From Firmicutes bacterium UBA3553 (GTDB taxonomy: Bacteria; Bacillota; Clostridia; Tissierellales; Sedimentibacteraceae): DNA of 39,607 bases. A model generated the notes under the pieces. That model made no database searches. It was given only the letters and a program-made list of their open reading frames with translations, and was not told where the DNA came from. How positions within the stretch are numbered: the stretch's first letter is position 1; each line of letters begins with the position of its first letter. Both the position numbers and the translations under genes were made by a program. The DNA lies in contig DFOA01000065.1 of assembly GCA_002381185.1 (NCBI GenBank), positions 70,573 through 110,179 of the forward strand, given 5' to 3'. This document shows positions 15,751-23,771 of this stretch, one piece after another.

Positions 15751-16584
15751 GTGTTAGGGTTGGAAAAAAAGCTGGCATTGTATGGCTTTAATAATCTTAC
15801 AAAATCGCTTAGCTTTAACATTTATGATGTTTGCTATGCAAAAAGCGAGAGAGAAAAAAAAGAATATATAGAGTATATTGATGAACAATATAACTCTGAA
15901 AGGCTTACAAAAATATTGTGCGATGTAACGGATGCTATCGGAGCACATATACTTAATATTTCAAAGCAGGATTACGATCCACAGGGTGCATCGGTAAATA
16001 TTTTAATAGCTGAAGGAGCATTGACTTCCGAAGAAATAGATGACTCTTGCAATCAAGGCAAATTTATATGCAAAGAATGCTTGCAGCAGGAGACTGTACA
16101 TGCTCATCTGGATAAAAGCCATGTAACAGTGCACACATATCCGGAGCATCATCCGAATAATGCAATATCTACTTTCAGGGTTGATATAGATGTATCCACC
16201 TGTGGGAAAATTTCACCGCTTAATGCTTTGGATTATCTAATAGGCAGTTTTGATTCTGATATAATTACTATAGACTATCGCGTAAGAGGATTTACAAGAG
16301 ATTTAAAAGGAAAGAAATGCTATATTGACCATGACATAAAATCAATACAGGATTATATAGATAAAGAAACATTGAAAAAGTATGATGCTATTGACATAAA
16401 TGTTTTTCAGGCGAATATTTTTCATACAAAGATGCTGATTAAGGATATTGACCTTCAGAATTATCTTTTTAACAAAGATGTATACGAACTGCCGCCTAAG
16501 ACAAGGCTTGAAATAACAGACAGTCTGAGAAAAGAAATGATTGAGATTTACAGCGGTATGAATATATTTCAGGAGGAAAATTAA
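15751..16584 (+). CDS. speD: S-adenosylmethionine decarboxylase proenzyme (long bacterial class)
   Basis: About 277 residues, matching the E. coli-type SpeD (264). It decarboxylates S-adenosylmethionine to give the aminopropyl donor for spermidine. The self-cleavage site is in HAHLDKSHVTVHTYPE: Ser123 (by this start) should become the pyruvoyl group. GFNNLTKSLSF, DYDPQGASVNIL, VDIDVSTCGKISPLNALDYL and DYRVRGFTRDLKG are family blocks. The start is not certain: GTG at 15748 or 15751 follows GAAAGG, while the TTG at 15760 aligns best with E. coli. The stop abuts the speE start. Confidence 0.93.
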   Translation: MLGLEKKLALYGFNNLTKSLSFNIYDVCYAKSEREKKEYIEYIDEQYNSERLTKILCDVTDAIGAHILNISKQDYDPQGASVNILIAEGALTSEEIDDSCNQGKFICKECLQQETVHAHLDKSHVTVHTYPEHHPNNAISTFRVDIDVSTCGKISPLNALDYLIGSFDSDIITIDYRVRGFTRDLKGKKCYIDHDIKSIQDYIDKETLKKYDAIDINVFQANIFHTKMLIKDIDLQNYLFNKDVYELPPKTRLEITDSLRKEMIEIYSGMNIFQEEN

Positions 16585-17433
16585 ATGGAATTATGGTTTA
16601 CTGAAGAACATACAAATAACGTCAGATTTTCTATAAGAGTTGAAAAACATATTGAAAGCGTGCAGAGTGATTTTCAAAAAATAGATGTTTTTCAAACGCC
16701 TGAATTTGGAAAAGTGCTGGTGATAGATGGATTTATCATGCTTACAGAAAAAGATGAATTCATTTATCATGAAATGATTACTCATGTACCTATGACCGTA
16801 AATCCTGACATTAAAAGCATATTGGTTATCGGAGCTGGGGACGGAGGTACCGTAAGAGAGCTGACACGTTATGAATCAGTTGAAAAAATTGATATGGTTG
16901 AAATTGATAAAAAGGTTGTGGATGTGTGCATGGAGCATATTCCGCAAACTGCCTCAAAATTAAATGATAAAAGGGTTAATTTATATTTTGAGGACGGTTT
17001 GAAATTTGTTAAAACAAAAAATAATGAATATGATTTAGTAATAGTTGATTCAACAGATCCAATAGGCCCAGGCTTTGAATTGTTTACCCGTGAATTTTAT
17101 GAAAACTGCTTCAATGCCTTAAGAAGCGACGGCATTCTGGTTAACCAGCATGAAAGCCCATATTATAAAAGGGAAGCAGAGGCAATGCAGCTGGCTCATA
17201 AAAAAATAAAGACGGTATTTCCCATAGCAAGTGTGTACCAGGCACATATCCCAACATATGGTTCCGGACACTGGTTATTTGGATTTGCTTCAAAAAAGTA
17301 CGATCCAGTTGAAAACATAAATATAAATAAGTGGAATTTGGCGGGATTGACTACAAGATATTATAATACAAATATTCATAAGGGAGCATTTGCATTGCCC
17401 AATTATGTTATCGATCTGCTTAATAAGGCGTGA
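16585..17433 (+). CDS. speE: Spermidine synthase (polyamine aminopropyltransferase)
   Basis: A 282-residue aminopropyltransferase that transfers the aminopropyl group from decarboxylated AdoMet to putrescine. Visible marks are the N-terminal ELWFTEEHT strand, the nucleotide site IGAGDGGTVREL (residues 82-93, with GAGDGG in place of the usual GGGDGG), the catalytic Asp155/Asp158 in VDSTDPIGPG, and GSGHWLFGFASKK. Its ATG directly follows the speD stop and its ribosome site CAGGAGG lies inside the end of speD, so the two genes are translationally coupled. Confidence 0.96.
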   Translation: MELWFTEEHTNNVRFSIRVEKHIESVQSDFQKIDVFQTPEFGKVLVIDGFIMLTEKDEFIYHEMITHVPMTVNPDIKSILVIGAGDGGTVRELTRYESVEKIDMVEIDKKVVDVCMEHIPQTASKLNDKRVNLYFEDGLKFVKTKNNEYDLVIVDSTDPIGPGFELFTREFYENCFNALRSDGILVNQHESPYYKREAEAMQLAHKKIKTVFPIASVYQAHIPTYGSGHWLFGFASKKYDPVENININKWNLAGLTTRYYNTNIHKGAFALPNYVIDLLNKA

Positions 17434-17456
17434 AATAAAATAAAAACAGAAAATAG

Positions 17457-17477
17457 AAACAGGACCACGTCCTGTTT
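17457..17477 (+). terminator. Terminator after speE
   Basis: Nine-bp stem AAACAGGAC/GTCCTGTTT with CAC loop, then TTACTTATG. The same ACAGGAC stem is used again at 19312-19337. Confidence 0.8.
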
Positions 17478-17558
17478 TACTTATGCCTTGCATTATACAG
17501 ACAATTCTATTATAATATAGTGCGATGAGTTTTTTATATATTGGAACAGGTGATAAAT

Positions 17559-18485
17559 ATGAGAATAGAAACAGTTTCATTAATTGGAATGGGCGCTGTG
17601 GGTACCGTATACGGAAGATTGCTTTATAAAAAATTTGGCTCTGATTTTGCTGTTATAGCAGATGAATCAAGAAAAGAAAAATTGAAGAATAGAGGCTTTA
17701 CTTTAAATGGCAGCACATTTTATCCGAATGTTGTTTCCGGCATTGATAAAAATACTACATGTGATTTAATAATATTTGCAGTAAAAAATTATCAGCTTGA
17801 AGGCGCAATAGAAGATGTCAGAAGCTTCATCGGAAAGAATACCATTCTGATAACACTCTTAAACGGAGTGACTGCAAGAACGAGGATACATGAAGCTTAT
17901 CCTGACAACAAGGTTTTTTATGGTTTATCAATGAAAATAGATGCCATAAGGACTGATGAGGGAGTTATAAATACGGTTGACGGGGAAATTCATTTTGGTG
18001 AAGCTGACAATACGGTGATTTCTGAGGAAGTACAAGCAGTTGCAGACTGTTTTAATGAAGCGGGAATAAAGAATATTGTCTTTCCTGACATGATAAGAAT
18101 GGTATGGAAAAAATTCATGCTCAATGTGGGGGTCAATCAAGTAACGGCTGTTACAAGAGCAACATACGGAAAGGTTACAAGCATTGAAACAAATCTAACG
18201 TTGTTTAGAGAAGCAATGATGGAAGTTTTAACAATAGCAAAAGCATCCGGTATTGATTTAAGGGAAGAGGATGTTGAGGAATTCGTCGAACTTATGAGTC
18301 ATTTTTCACCTAACAGCAAGACATCCATGCTTCAGGATATAGAAGCAAAAAGGAGGACAGAGGTTGACTTTTTTTCCGGAACAGTTATAGAAATAGGGAA
18401 AAAGCTTAATATATTAACACCTGTCAACCATGTTCTTTACTGCATTATAAAATCTATGGAAGAGCTGTATTATAGCGGAGCATAA
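17559..18485 (+). CDS. Ketopantoate reductase family protein (PanE/ApbA)
   Basis: A 308-residue NADPH-dependent 2-dehydropantoate 2-reductase-like protein. The Rossmann motif SLIGMGAVGTVYGRLL is at residues 6-21, the loop FAVKNYQLEGAI follows, and the C-terminal half has the catalytic-type segment MVWKKFMLNVGVNQVTAVT with Lys and Asn. It could make pantoate for coenzyme A, but no other pan genes are nearby, and many paralogues act on other 2-oxo acids. The ATG at 17559 follows CAGGTGA; the earlier in-frame start at 17541 has no site. tatC begins 3 bases after its stop. Confidence 0.88.
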   Translation: MRIETVSLIGMGAVGTVYGRLLYKKFGSDFAVIADESRKEKLKNRGFTLNGSTFYPNVVSGIDKNTTCDLIIFAVKNYQLEGAIEDVRSFIGKNTILITLLNGVTARTRIHEAYPDNKVFYGLSMKIDAIRTDEGVINTVDGEIHFGEADNTVISEEVQAVADCFNEAGIKNIVFPDMIRMVWKKFMLNVGVNQVTAVTRATYGKVTSIETNLTLFREAMMEVLTIAKASGIDLREEDVEEFVELMSHFSPNSKTSMLQDIEAKRRTEVDFFSGTVIEIGKKLNILTPVNHVLYCIIKSMEELYYSGA

Positions 18486-18488
18486 ATT

Positions 18489-19238
18489 ATGAAAAGGAAA
18501 AAAGATATAAATAAAAATGAGAAAAATTTAACAATAGTAGGTCACTTAACTGAGCTCAGAAAGAGGCTTATATATTCAAGTATTGTACTTTTAGCCGCCA
18601 TAGCTGTAAGCTATAACTTTTCAGAAATGATGGTAAAACATATAGTTGATATTGTGCCTGATATTAATTTTGTGTTTATAGCTCCTGCAGAGCTTTTAAT
18701 GTCATATATTAAGATATCAGTAATAAGCGGCGTTGTGGTTTCTGCTCCGTTTTTGCTCCTGCAGATTTGGCTTTTTGTAAGTCCCGGACTTAAAAAAAGC
18801 GAGAAGAGGACAATTGCGGTATCACTATTTATTGGAGGATTTTTTTTCATAGCCGGTGTAATATTCTCTTATCTTGTGATACTGCCTATAATGATTCAAT
18901 TCTTCATGGGATTCCAGATAGAAGAAATTGAAGAAATGATTAGTTTCAGCAGTTATTTGTCATTTGTCATAAATACTCTTCTGTCATTTGGTATTATTTT
19001 TGAGATTCCTATACTTATGGTTATTTTGACAAAGTTCCATATTTTAAAGGTAAGCTTTTTAAAGAAGAACCGGAAATATGCAATCCTGATTATCTTTGTA
19101 GTAGCAGCAGTATTGACACCTCCGGAAGTTATCACCCAAATAATGATGGCAGGTCCTATGCTGATGTTGTTTGAAATAGGTGTTATATTCTCGTCAATGG
19201 TTGAAAAAAAGGACAAGAAAAAAGAAGAAGTCCAATAA
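18489..19238 (+). CDS. tatC: Twin-arginine translocase subunit TatC
   Basis: A 249-residue, six-helix membrane protein that recognises Tat signal peptides. Conserved marks are the N-terminal HLTELRKRLIYSS, the first periplasmic-loop APAELLMSYIKIS (with the key Pro and Glu), FMGFQIEEIEEMISFSSYLSF, and LTPPEVITQIMMAGPMLMLFE near the end. The C-terminal tail is Lys/Glu-rich. It follows the PanE-like gene by 3 bases, an operon without an obvious functional link. With the tatA gene at 1.9 kb it would make a minimal TatA-TatC system as known in Firmicutes; no tatB is seen. Confidence 0.95.
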   Translation: MKRKKDINKNEKNLTIVGHLTELRKRLIYSSIVLLAAIAVSYNFSEMMVKHIVDIVPDINFVFIAPAELLMSYIKISVISGVVVSAPFLLLQIWLFVSPGLKKSEKRTIAVSLFIGGFFFIAGVIFSYLVILPIMIQFFMGFQIEEIEEMISFSSYLSFVINTLLSFGIIFEIPILMVILTKFHILKVSFLKKNRKYAILIIFVVAAVLTPPEVITQIMMAGPMLMLFEIGVIFSSMVEKKDKKKEEVQ

Positions 19239-19268
19239 CTATGATTTTTAAATGGAAATCTAAAATAT

Positions 19269-19297
19269 TTGACAATATTTTGTGCAGGCTATATAAT
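19269..19297 (+). promoter_or_regulatory. Consensus sigma-A promoter upstream of mnmA
   Basis: Perfect -35 TTGACA (19269-19274), 17-bp spacer, perfect -10 TATAAT (19292-19297). Transcription should start near 19304, directly before the terminator-like hairpin at 19312-19339. Confidence 0.85.
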
Positions 19298-19311
19298 TAA
19301 AATATAGAAAT

Positions 19312-19339
19312 AAAACAGGACAGTGATGTCCTGTTTTTT
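19312..19339 (+). terminator. Terminator-like hairpin inside the mnmA leader
   Basis: Eleven-bp stem AAAACAGGACA/TGTCCTGTTTT with GTGA loop and six T. It can end tatC transcripts, but it is also downstream of the mnmA promoter. Confidence 0.82.
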
Positions 19340-19354
19340 AGAATAGGAGAAAGT

Positions 19355-20431
19355 ATGAAGAAAAAAGTTATGGTAGCTATGAGCGGCGGAGTTGACAGCT
19401 CAGTTGCGGCAGTTCTGCTTAGAGACCAAGGCTATGATATATGCGGTGCAACATTAAAATTGTTCAGCAGCGAAGATGTTCTGACATCATGCAGAACCAG
19501 GACTTGCTGCTCTTTAGAGGATGTTGAGGATGCAAGAAGCGTATGCTACAAATTAGGTATTGAACATTTCGTATTTAATTTTGGAGCTGCTTTTAAGGAA
19601 GAAGTAATCAGGAAATTTGCAAACAGCTATGAGGAAGGCAGCACTCCAAACCCTTGCATTGACTGTAACAGATACATTAAATTCAGCAAATTAATACAAA
19701 GAGCAATCTTAATGGAGAAAGACTATATTGCAACAGGTCACTATGCACAAATAGAATTTGACAGAGGAAGCGGGAGATACCTTTTAAAAAAATCAGCGGA
19801 CAAATCAAAGGATCAAAGCTATGTATTATATGTTCTTACACAACATGATCTGTCAAGGACACTTCTTCCTCTGGGAGCCATGCGCAAAACCGACGTTCGT
19901 AAAATTGCAGAAGAAAGAGATCTTATAAATGCGAGAAAGCCTGACAGTCAGGACATTTGTTTTGTTCAGGACGGAGATTATGCAGGATTTCTTGAAAATA
20001 AAATGGGTATTGAATCTAAAAAAGGAAAGTTTATTGATACAAGAGGCAATGTAATAGGTGAGCATCAGGGCATCATCCATTATACCGTGGGGCAGCGTAA
20101 AGGCCTTGGTGTTGCATTAGGAAAACCTGTCTATGTAATCAGCAAAAACAAAGATGCAAATACTGTTACATTAGGCAGTGACGAAGAATTGTATACTGAC
20201 AGACTTGAAGCAGGAGATATAAACATGATTGCTGTTGAAAAGCTTACTGCTCCTATGAATGCAATGGTTAAAACAAGGTACAGCCAGGCAGAAACAGAAG
20301 CAATACTGCATCCTGTTGAAAATGATAAAATTATTGTAGAATTTAAAAATAAACAGCGTGCTGTAACATCCGGCCAGGCAGTTGTATTTTATGACGGCGA
20401 TATAGTGATCGGCGGGGGAACAATTATTTAA
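19355..20431 (+). CDS. mnmA: tRNA-specific 2-thiouridylase MnmA
   Basis: A 358-residue enzyme that thiolates U34 of Lys, Glu and Gln tRNAs. The ATP pyrophosphatase loop is MSGGVDSS (residues 9-16). The two catalytic cysteines are Cys101 in NPCIDCNR and Cys202 in DSQDICFV. GHYAQIE, KDQSYVLY and HYTVGQRKGLGV are further family blocks. The insert TSCRTRTCCSLEDVEDA near residues 44-60 adds a Cys-rich segment seen in a clostridial subgroup. TAGGAG is 6 bases before the ATG. Confidence 0.96.
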   Translation: MKKKVMVAMSGGVDSSVAAVLLRDQGYDICGATLKLFSSEDVLTSCRTRTCCSLEDVEDARSVCYKLGIEHFVFNFGAAFKEEVIRKFANSYEEGSTPNPCIDCNRYIKFSKLIQRAILMEKDYIATGHYAQIEFDRGSGRYLLKKSADKSKDQSYVLYVLTQHDLSRTLLPLGAMRKTDVRKIAEERDLINARKPDSQDICFVQDGDYAGFLENKMGIESKKGKFIDTRGNVIGEHQGIIHYTVGQRKGLGVALGKPVYVISKNKDANTVTLGSDEELYTDRLEAGDINMIAVEKLTAPMNAMVKTRYSQAETEAILHPVENDKIIVEFKNKQRAVTSGQAVVFYDGDIVIGGGTII

Positions 20432-20440
20432 TTTTTGTAA

Positions 20441-20468
20441 AAAACGGCGATGATATCATCGCCGTTTT
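20441..20468. terminator. Bidirectional terminator between mnmA and rubredoxin
   Basis: Palindrome AAAACGGCGATG...CATCGCCGTTTT; the minus strand runs into TTTTTTACAAAAA, the plus strand into TTTTAAAT. Confidence 0.88.
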
Positions 20469-20476
20469 AAATACAA

Positions 20477-20638
20477 TTAATCTTCTGGTGAGAACTGATC
20501 TTTGCCTACTCCGCAAAGAGGGCAAACCCAATCTTCCGGCAGGTCATCAAATGAAGTGCCGGGAGCTATGCCGTTGTCCGGATCTCCTTCAGCTGGATCA
20601 TATACATAACCACATGCATCGCATACATATTTCTGCAT
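20477..20638 (-). CDS. Rubredoxin
   Basis: A 53-residue rubredoxin with the two Cys-x2-Cys pairs that bind one iron: CDACGYVYDP (Cys6, Cys9) and DWVCPLCGVGKDQF (Cys39, Cys42). The length and the DPDNGIAPGTSFDDLPEDW core are typical. The ATG at 20638 follows TAAGGAGG by 7 bases. It is a likely electron donor for the flavodiiron protein at 12.9 kb, as known in other anaerobes. Its own promoter lies upstream. Confidence 0.97.
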   Translation of the reverse strand: MQKYVCDACGYVYDPAEGDPDNGIAPGTSFDDLPEDWVCPLCGVGKDQFSPED

Positions 20639-20670
20639 AATTTTTCCTCCTTATATTTTTACTTACTACT

Positions 20671-20698
20671 ATTTTAACTGAATAAATGTAAATGTCAA
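20671..20698 (-). promoter_or_regulatory. Sigma-A promoter of the rubredoxin gene
   Basis: Minus strand: -35 TTGACA (20693-20698), 16-bp spacer, -10 TAAAAT (20671-20676), about 33 bases before the start codon. Confidence 0.7.
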
Positions 20699-20783
20699 CA
20701 GAAAAGGTAAGTAATTCCACGCAATAAAATTTATATCCGGCAGTTTCTAAGTGTTTCATAAAAAGACTCATGAAACAAATTTA

Positions 20784-20812
20784 TAGACACATATAATTTT
20801 TATGTTTATAAT
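20784..20812 (+). promoter_or_regulatory. Sigma-A promoter of the hydrolase operon
   Basis: -35 TAGACA (20784-20789), 17-bp spacer, -10 TATAAT (20807-20812), 27 bases before the start codon. Upstream is an inverted repeat GTTTCAT/ATGAAAC (20753-20776). Confidence 0.65.
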
Positions 20813-20839
20813 GGTATAAACTAATAAAGTGAGGTAATC

Positions 20840-21763
20840 ATGGCTATAAATAAAGTTGTAAGAGCTGCTCTGAGAGCTATATCCTACCAGGATATTGATG
20901 TTAAGAAAAATTTGATGCTTCACAGAAATTTTGTAAACTTAACACACAGGCATTATTTAAAACCATTTTTTAATACGTGGGACTGTTCAGTGGGATCTGA
21001 AGATTATACCATTCCTGTCAGAATATATTCTCCCGAAGAAGAAGGAAATTATCCTGTGCTTTTATTTTTTCACGGCGGAGGATGGGTTTCGGGAAATATT
21101 GACAGCTACAGCAAGGTGTGCGCTAATATGGCAAAGATGACCGGACATAAAGTTGTATCTGTTGACTACAGATTAGCTCCGGAACATCCGTTTCCTGCAG
21201 GATTAGAGGATTGCTATCAGGTGGCAAAAGCATTTATTACAAACAAAGAGATTAACGATAATGAAGTTACTATAATAGGAGATAGTGCAGGAGGAAATTT
21301 GGCTGCTTCACTGTCACTTTTAGCAAGAGACAGAAAAGAATTTCAGGTTAAAAAACAAATTTTGATTTATCCTGCAACCTACAATGATTATAGCGAATCG
21401 TCACCGTTTCAGTCAGTGCATGACAATGGGACTGATTTTTTGTTAACGTCAAAAAGAATCCGTGATTACATGGATCTATATAAAAGTAAAGATGAAGACA
21501 CACACAGCCAATATTTTGCTCCGCTTCTGGCAGAAGATCTGACAAATCAGCCTGATACGCTGATTATTACGGCGGAGTTCTGCCCTCTCAGAGACGAAGG
21601 GGAATATTACGGCAGAAGATTGAGGGAAGCGGGAACCAATGTTGAGATATTCAGGGTGAAGGATGCCCTCCATGGATTTTTTACTCTTCCTCCAAGATTC
21701 CCCCAAGTTAAGTTGTGCTATGAGATAATTAACAGTTTTCTTTCCGGTTACGAGGTGAAATAA
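20840..21763 (+). CDS. Alpha/beta hydrolase, hormone-sensitive-lipase family esterase
   Basis: A 307-residue HSL-type (family IV) esterase. The oxyanion motif HGGGW is at residues 78-82 and the nucleophile Ser149 is in GDSAGGN. Asp252 (CPLRDEG) and His278 (ALHGFF) complete a triad. It should cleave short acyl esters; the real substrate is not known. No signal peptide is seen. The ATG follows GTGAGG. Its stop is immediately followed by the TTG of the acyltransferase gene, so esterase and acyltransferase are made together. Confidence 0.92.
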   Translation: MAINKVVRAALRAISYQDIDVKKNLMLHRNFVNLTHRHYLKPFFNTWDCSVGSEDYTIPVRIYSPEEEGNYPVLLFFHGGGWVSGNIDSYSKVCANMAKMTGHKVVSVDYRLAPEHPFPAGLEDCYQVAKAFITNKEINDNEVTIIGDSAGGNLAASLSLLARDRKEFQVKKQILIYPATYNDYSESSPFQSVHDNGTDFLLTSKRIRDYMDLYKSKDEDTHSQYFAPLLAEDLTNQPDTLIITAEFCPLRDEGEYYGRRLREAGTNVEIFRVKDALHGFFTLPPRFPQVKLCYEIINSFLSGYEVK

Positions 21764-23038
21764 TTGAAAAATAAAAAAGTGTCAGAATGGAACAGGTTGG
21801 ACAATGCAGCAAAGATATTTCCGCCAAACAGCAAAAACAGCGATACAAAAGTATTCAGATTTGCCTGTGAGCTGTATGAACCTGTTGATAAAAATGTTCT
21901 GCAAAATGCTTTGGATATAACTGTAGAGGCATATCCTCTGTACAAGTCTGTTATAAAAAGCGGCTTGTTCTGGTATTATTTTGAAATGAGTCATTTTAAG
22001 GCAGAGGTTACTGAGGAAAATTTACCCCCATGTACAACGCTCTATGACAAAAACAATAAGACTCTTTTGTTCAGAGTCATGTATTATAAAAAGAGAATAA
22101 GCTTTGAAGTCTACCATGCATTGTCTGATGGCGCAGGGGCGCTGCAGTTTTTCAAAACATTGGTGTTCCACTATATAACTCTGAAGTATGAATATAAGTT
22201 CAGGGATAGGGTTCCTGTTTTAGACATAGATGCTTCCAAGACGCAAAAAATGGATGACAGTTTTCAGAAATATTACTCGAGGGCACAGTCATCAGGTAAG
22301 AAGAAAGGTATCAGGGCATTTAAATTAAGGGGGCCTAAAATCCCTGAATACAGAATCAGTGTAATAGAAGGAGTTATTCCTGTTGACCGTATATTGGCAA
22401 AGGTTAAGGAATATGGTACATCACTGACTATTTTTCTGGCGGCTGTTTTAATGATTGCAATCAATGAAGAAATACCTGTCAGATTAAAGAAAAGACCTGT
22501 TGTTTTAAGCATTCCTGTTAATTTAAGAAATTATTATTACTCACAGACAGCGCGAAATTTTTTTGGGGTAATAAATGTTGATTATGATTTTTCTGCAGGC
22601 AGCGGTCAATTGCAGGATGTAATAGAAAGCCTGAAAAACAGCTTCGGAGAAAATCTTACGCCTGAGTATCTGGGAAAAAGAATCAACATGCTTGCATCAT
22701 TGGAACATAATTATGTTCTTCGTGCAATACCTCTTGTTATAAAGGATATTGCCCTTAAGATTGCCAACAACATAGTTGACAGAAGCTACACATCAACTTT
22801 GTCGAATGTTGGAATAGTAAGCATGCCTGACGACATCAAACCGTTTATAGTTTCTTTTGATGTATTTGTCAGCACAAATAAGCTTCAGGCATGTGTATGC
22901 TCATTTGAAAATAAGCTGAGAATAAGTTTTACATCTGCTTTTGTCAGCACAGAAGTTCAAAGAAGATTTTTTAAAACTCTTACTGATTTAGGCATTCCGG
23001 TAACGATTGAATCAAATATTATAGTACATGAAGAATAG
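21764..23038 (+). CDS. Condensation-domain-like O-acyltransferase (alcohol acetyltransferase type), TTG start
   Basis: A 424-residue protein with the fold marks of CoA-dependent acyltransferases (condensation/PapA/alcohol acetyltransferase group). The catalytic HxxxDG is His118-x3-Asp122-Gly123 in VYHALSDGAGALQFF. Other marks are RPVVLSIPVNLRNYYYSQTARNFFG near residue 245-270 and STLSNVGIV, like the second conserved Asn-Val-Gly block of the fold. The TTG start follows GAGGTG and abuts the hydrolase stop. It probably moves an acyl group to an alcohol or sugar, perhaps on a lipid; the substrate is unknown. Confidence 0.8.
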   Translation: MKNKKVSEWNRLDNAAKIFPPNSKNSDTKVFRFACELYEPVDKNVLQNALDITVEAYPLYKSVIKSGLFWYYFEMSHFKAEVTEENLPPCTTLYDKNNKTLLFRVMYYKKRISFEVYHALSDGAGALQFFKTLVFHYITLKYEYKFRDRVPVLDIDASKTQKMDDSFQKYYSRAQSSGKKKGIRAFKLRGPKIPEYRISVIEGVIPVDRILAKVKEYGTSLTIFLAAVLMIAINEEIPVRLKKRPVVLSIPVNLRNYYYSQTARNFFGVINVDYDFSAGSGQLQDVIESLKNSFGENLTPEYLGKRINMLASLEHNYVLRAIPLVIKDIALKIANNIVDRSYTSTLSNVGIVSMPDDIKPFIVSFDVFVSTNKLQACVCSFENKLRISFTSAFVSTEVQRRFFKTLTDLGIPVTIESNIIVHEE

Positions 23039-23049
23039 AAGGTGTTTAA

Positions 23050-23712
23050 GTGAAGTATTGTAACAGTTGCAAGGTCAATGTGGTCGGAAACAGAAAAAAC
23101 TGTCCTCTCTGCCAGGAGCTGCTTAAGGGAGACAAACATGATGATGAGGTGTTTCCTAAAATTTCATTTGTATACAGAGAACATGGATTGTTTTTTAAAA
23201 TAATGCTTTTAATATCGATAATAATTGCTTCTGTTTCAGTGGCAGTCAATATTTTGCTGCCTCAGGCCGGAGCATGGTCATTGTTTATTCTGGGAGGGCT
23301 TGGCTCTGTGTGGGTAAGCATGATATCTGCCATAAACAAAAGAAACAATATTCCGAAAAACATTGTGTACCAGGTAATGATTATTTCTGTCATAGCAATA
23401 TTATGGGATTTAATGACAGGATGGAAGGGCTGGTCTATTACATATGTTATACCGTTTGTATGTTTTTTTGCCATGGTATCAATGGCGATAATATCAAAAG
23501 TTCGAAAACTTTATGTGGAAGATTACATTTTATATATAATAATAGACGGGTTATTTGGACTGGTCCAAATAATATTTATTTTCACGGGAGGTCTCACCGC
23601 ACTGTATCCGTCACTGATATGTATAGTGACAAGTATAATTTCCCTGTCGACAATACTGATATTTGAAGAAAAGAAACTAAGAGCCGAAATCAAAAGAAGA
23701 CTGCATATGTAA
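23050..23712 (+). CDS. DUF6320-like zinc-ribbon membrane protein, GTG start
   Basis: A 220-residue protein with an N-terminal zinc ribbon (Cys4-x2-Cys7, Cys18-x2-Cys21 in YCNSCKVNVVGNRKNCPLCQ) and then six likely membrane helices from residue 50 to 205. The architecture and the place after an acyltransferase and an HSL hydrolase match a gene group seen in Clostridia, which I recall as DUF6320. The function is unknown; a link to export or modification of an acylated envelope compound is a guess. The GTG start follows AAGGTG by 6 bases. Confidence 0.75.
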   Translation: MKYCNSCKVNVVGNRKNCPLCQELLKGDKHDDEVFPKISFVYREHGLFFKIMLLISIIIASVSVAVNILLPQAGAWSLFILGGLGSVWVSMISAINKRNNIPKNIVYQVMIISVIAILWDLMTGWKGWSITYVIPFVCFFAMVSMAIISKVRKLYVEDYILYIIIDGLFGLVQIIFIFTGGLTALYPSLICIVTSIISLSTILIFEEKKLRAEIKRRLHM

Positions 23713-23771
23713 CAAACGATGGAGGGGCGATTGCTCATCTATCGCCCATATATCGCTCATCAATTGTTACA
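23708..23771. terminator. Nested stem-loop between convergent DUF6320 and asnA genes
   Basis: Outer stem TGTAACAA/TTGTTACA (23708-23715 with 23764-23771) includes both stop codons; inner stem GGGCGAT/ATCGCCC. There is no T-run, so it may act as a 3'-end structure and not as a classic terminator. Confidence 0.55.
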
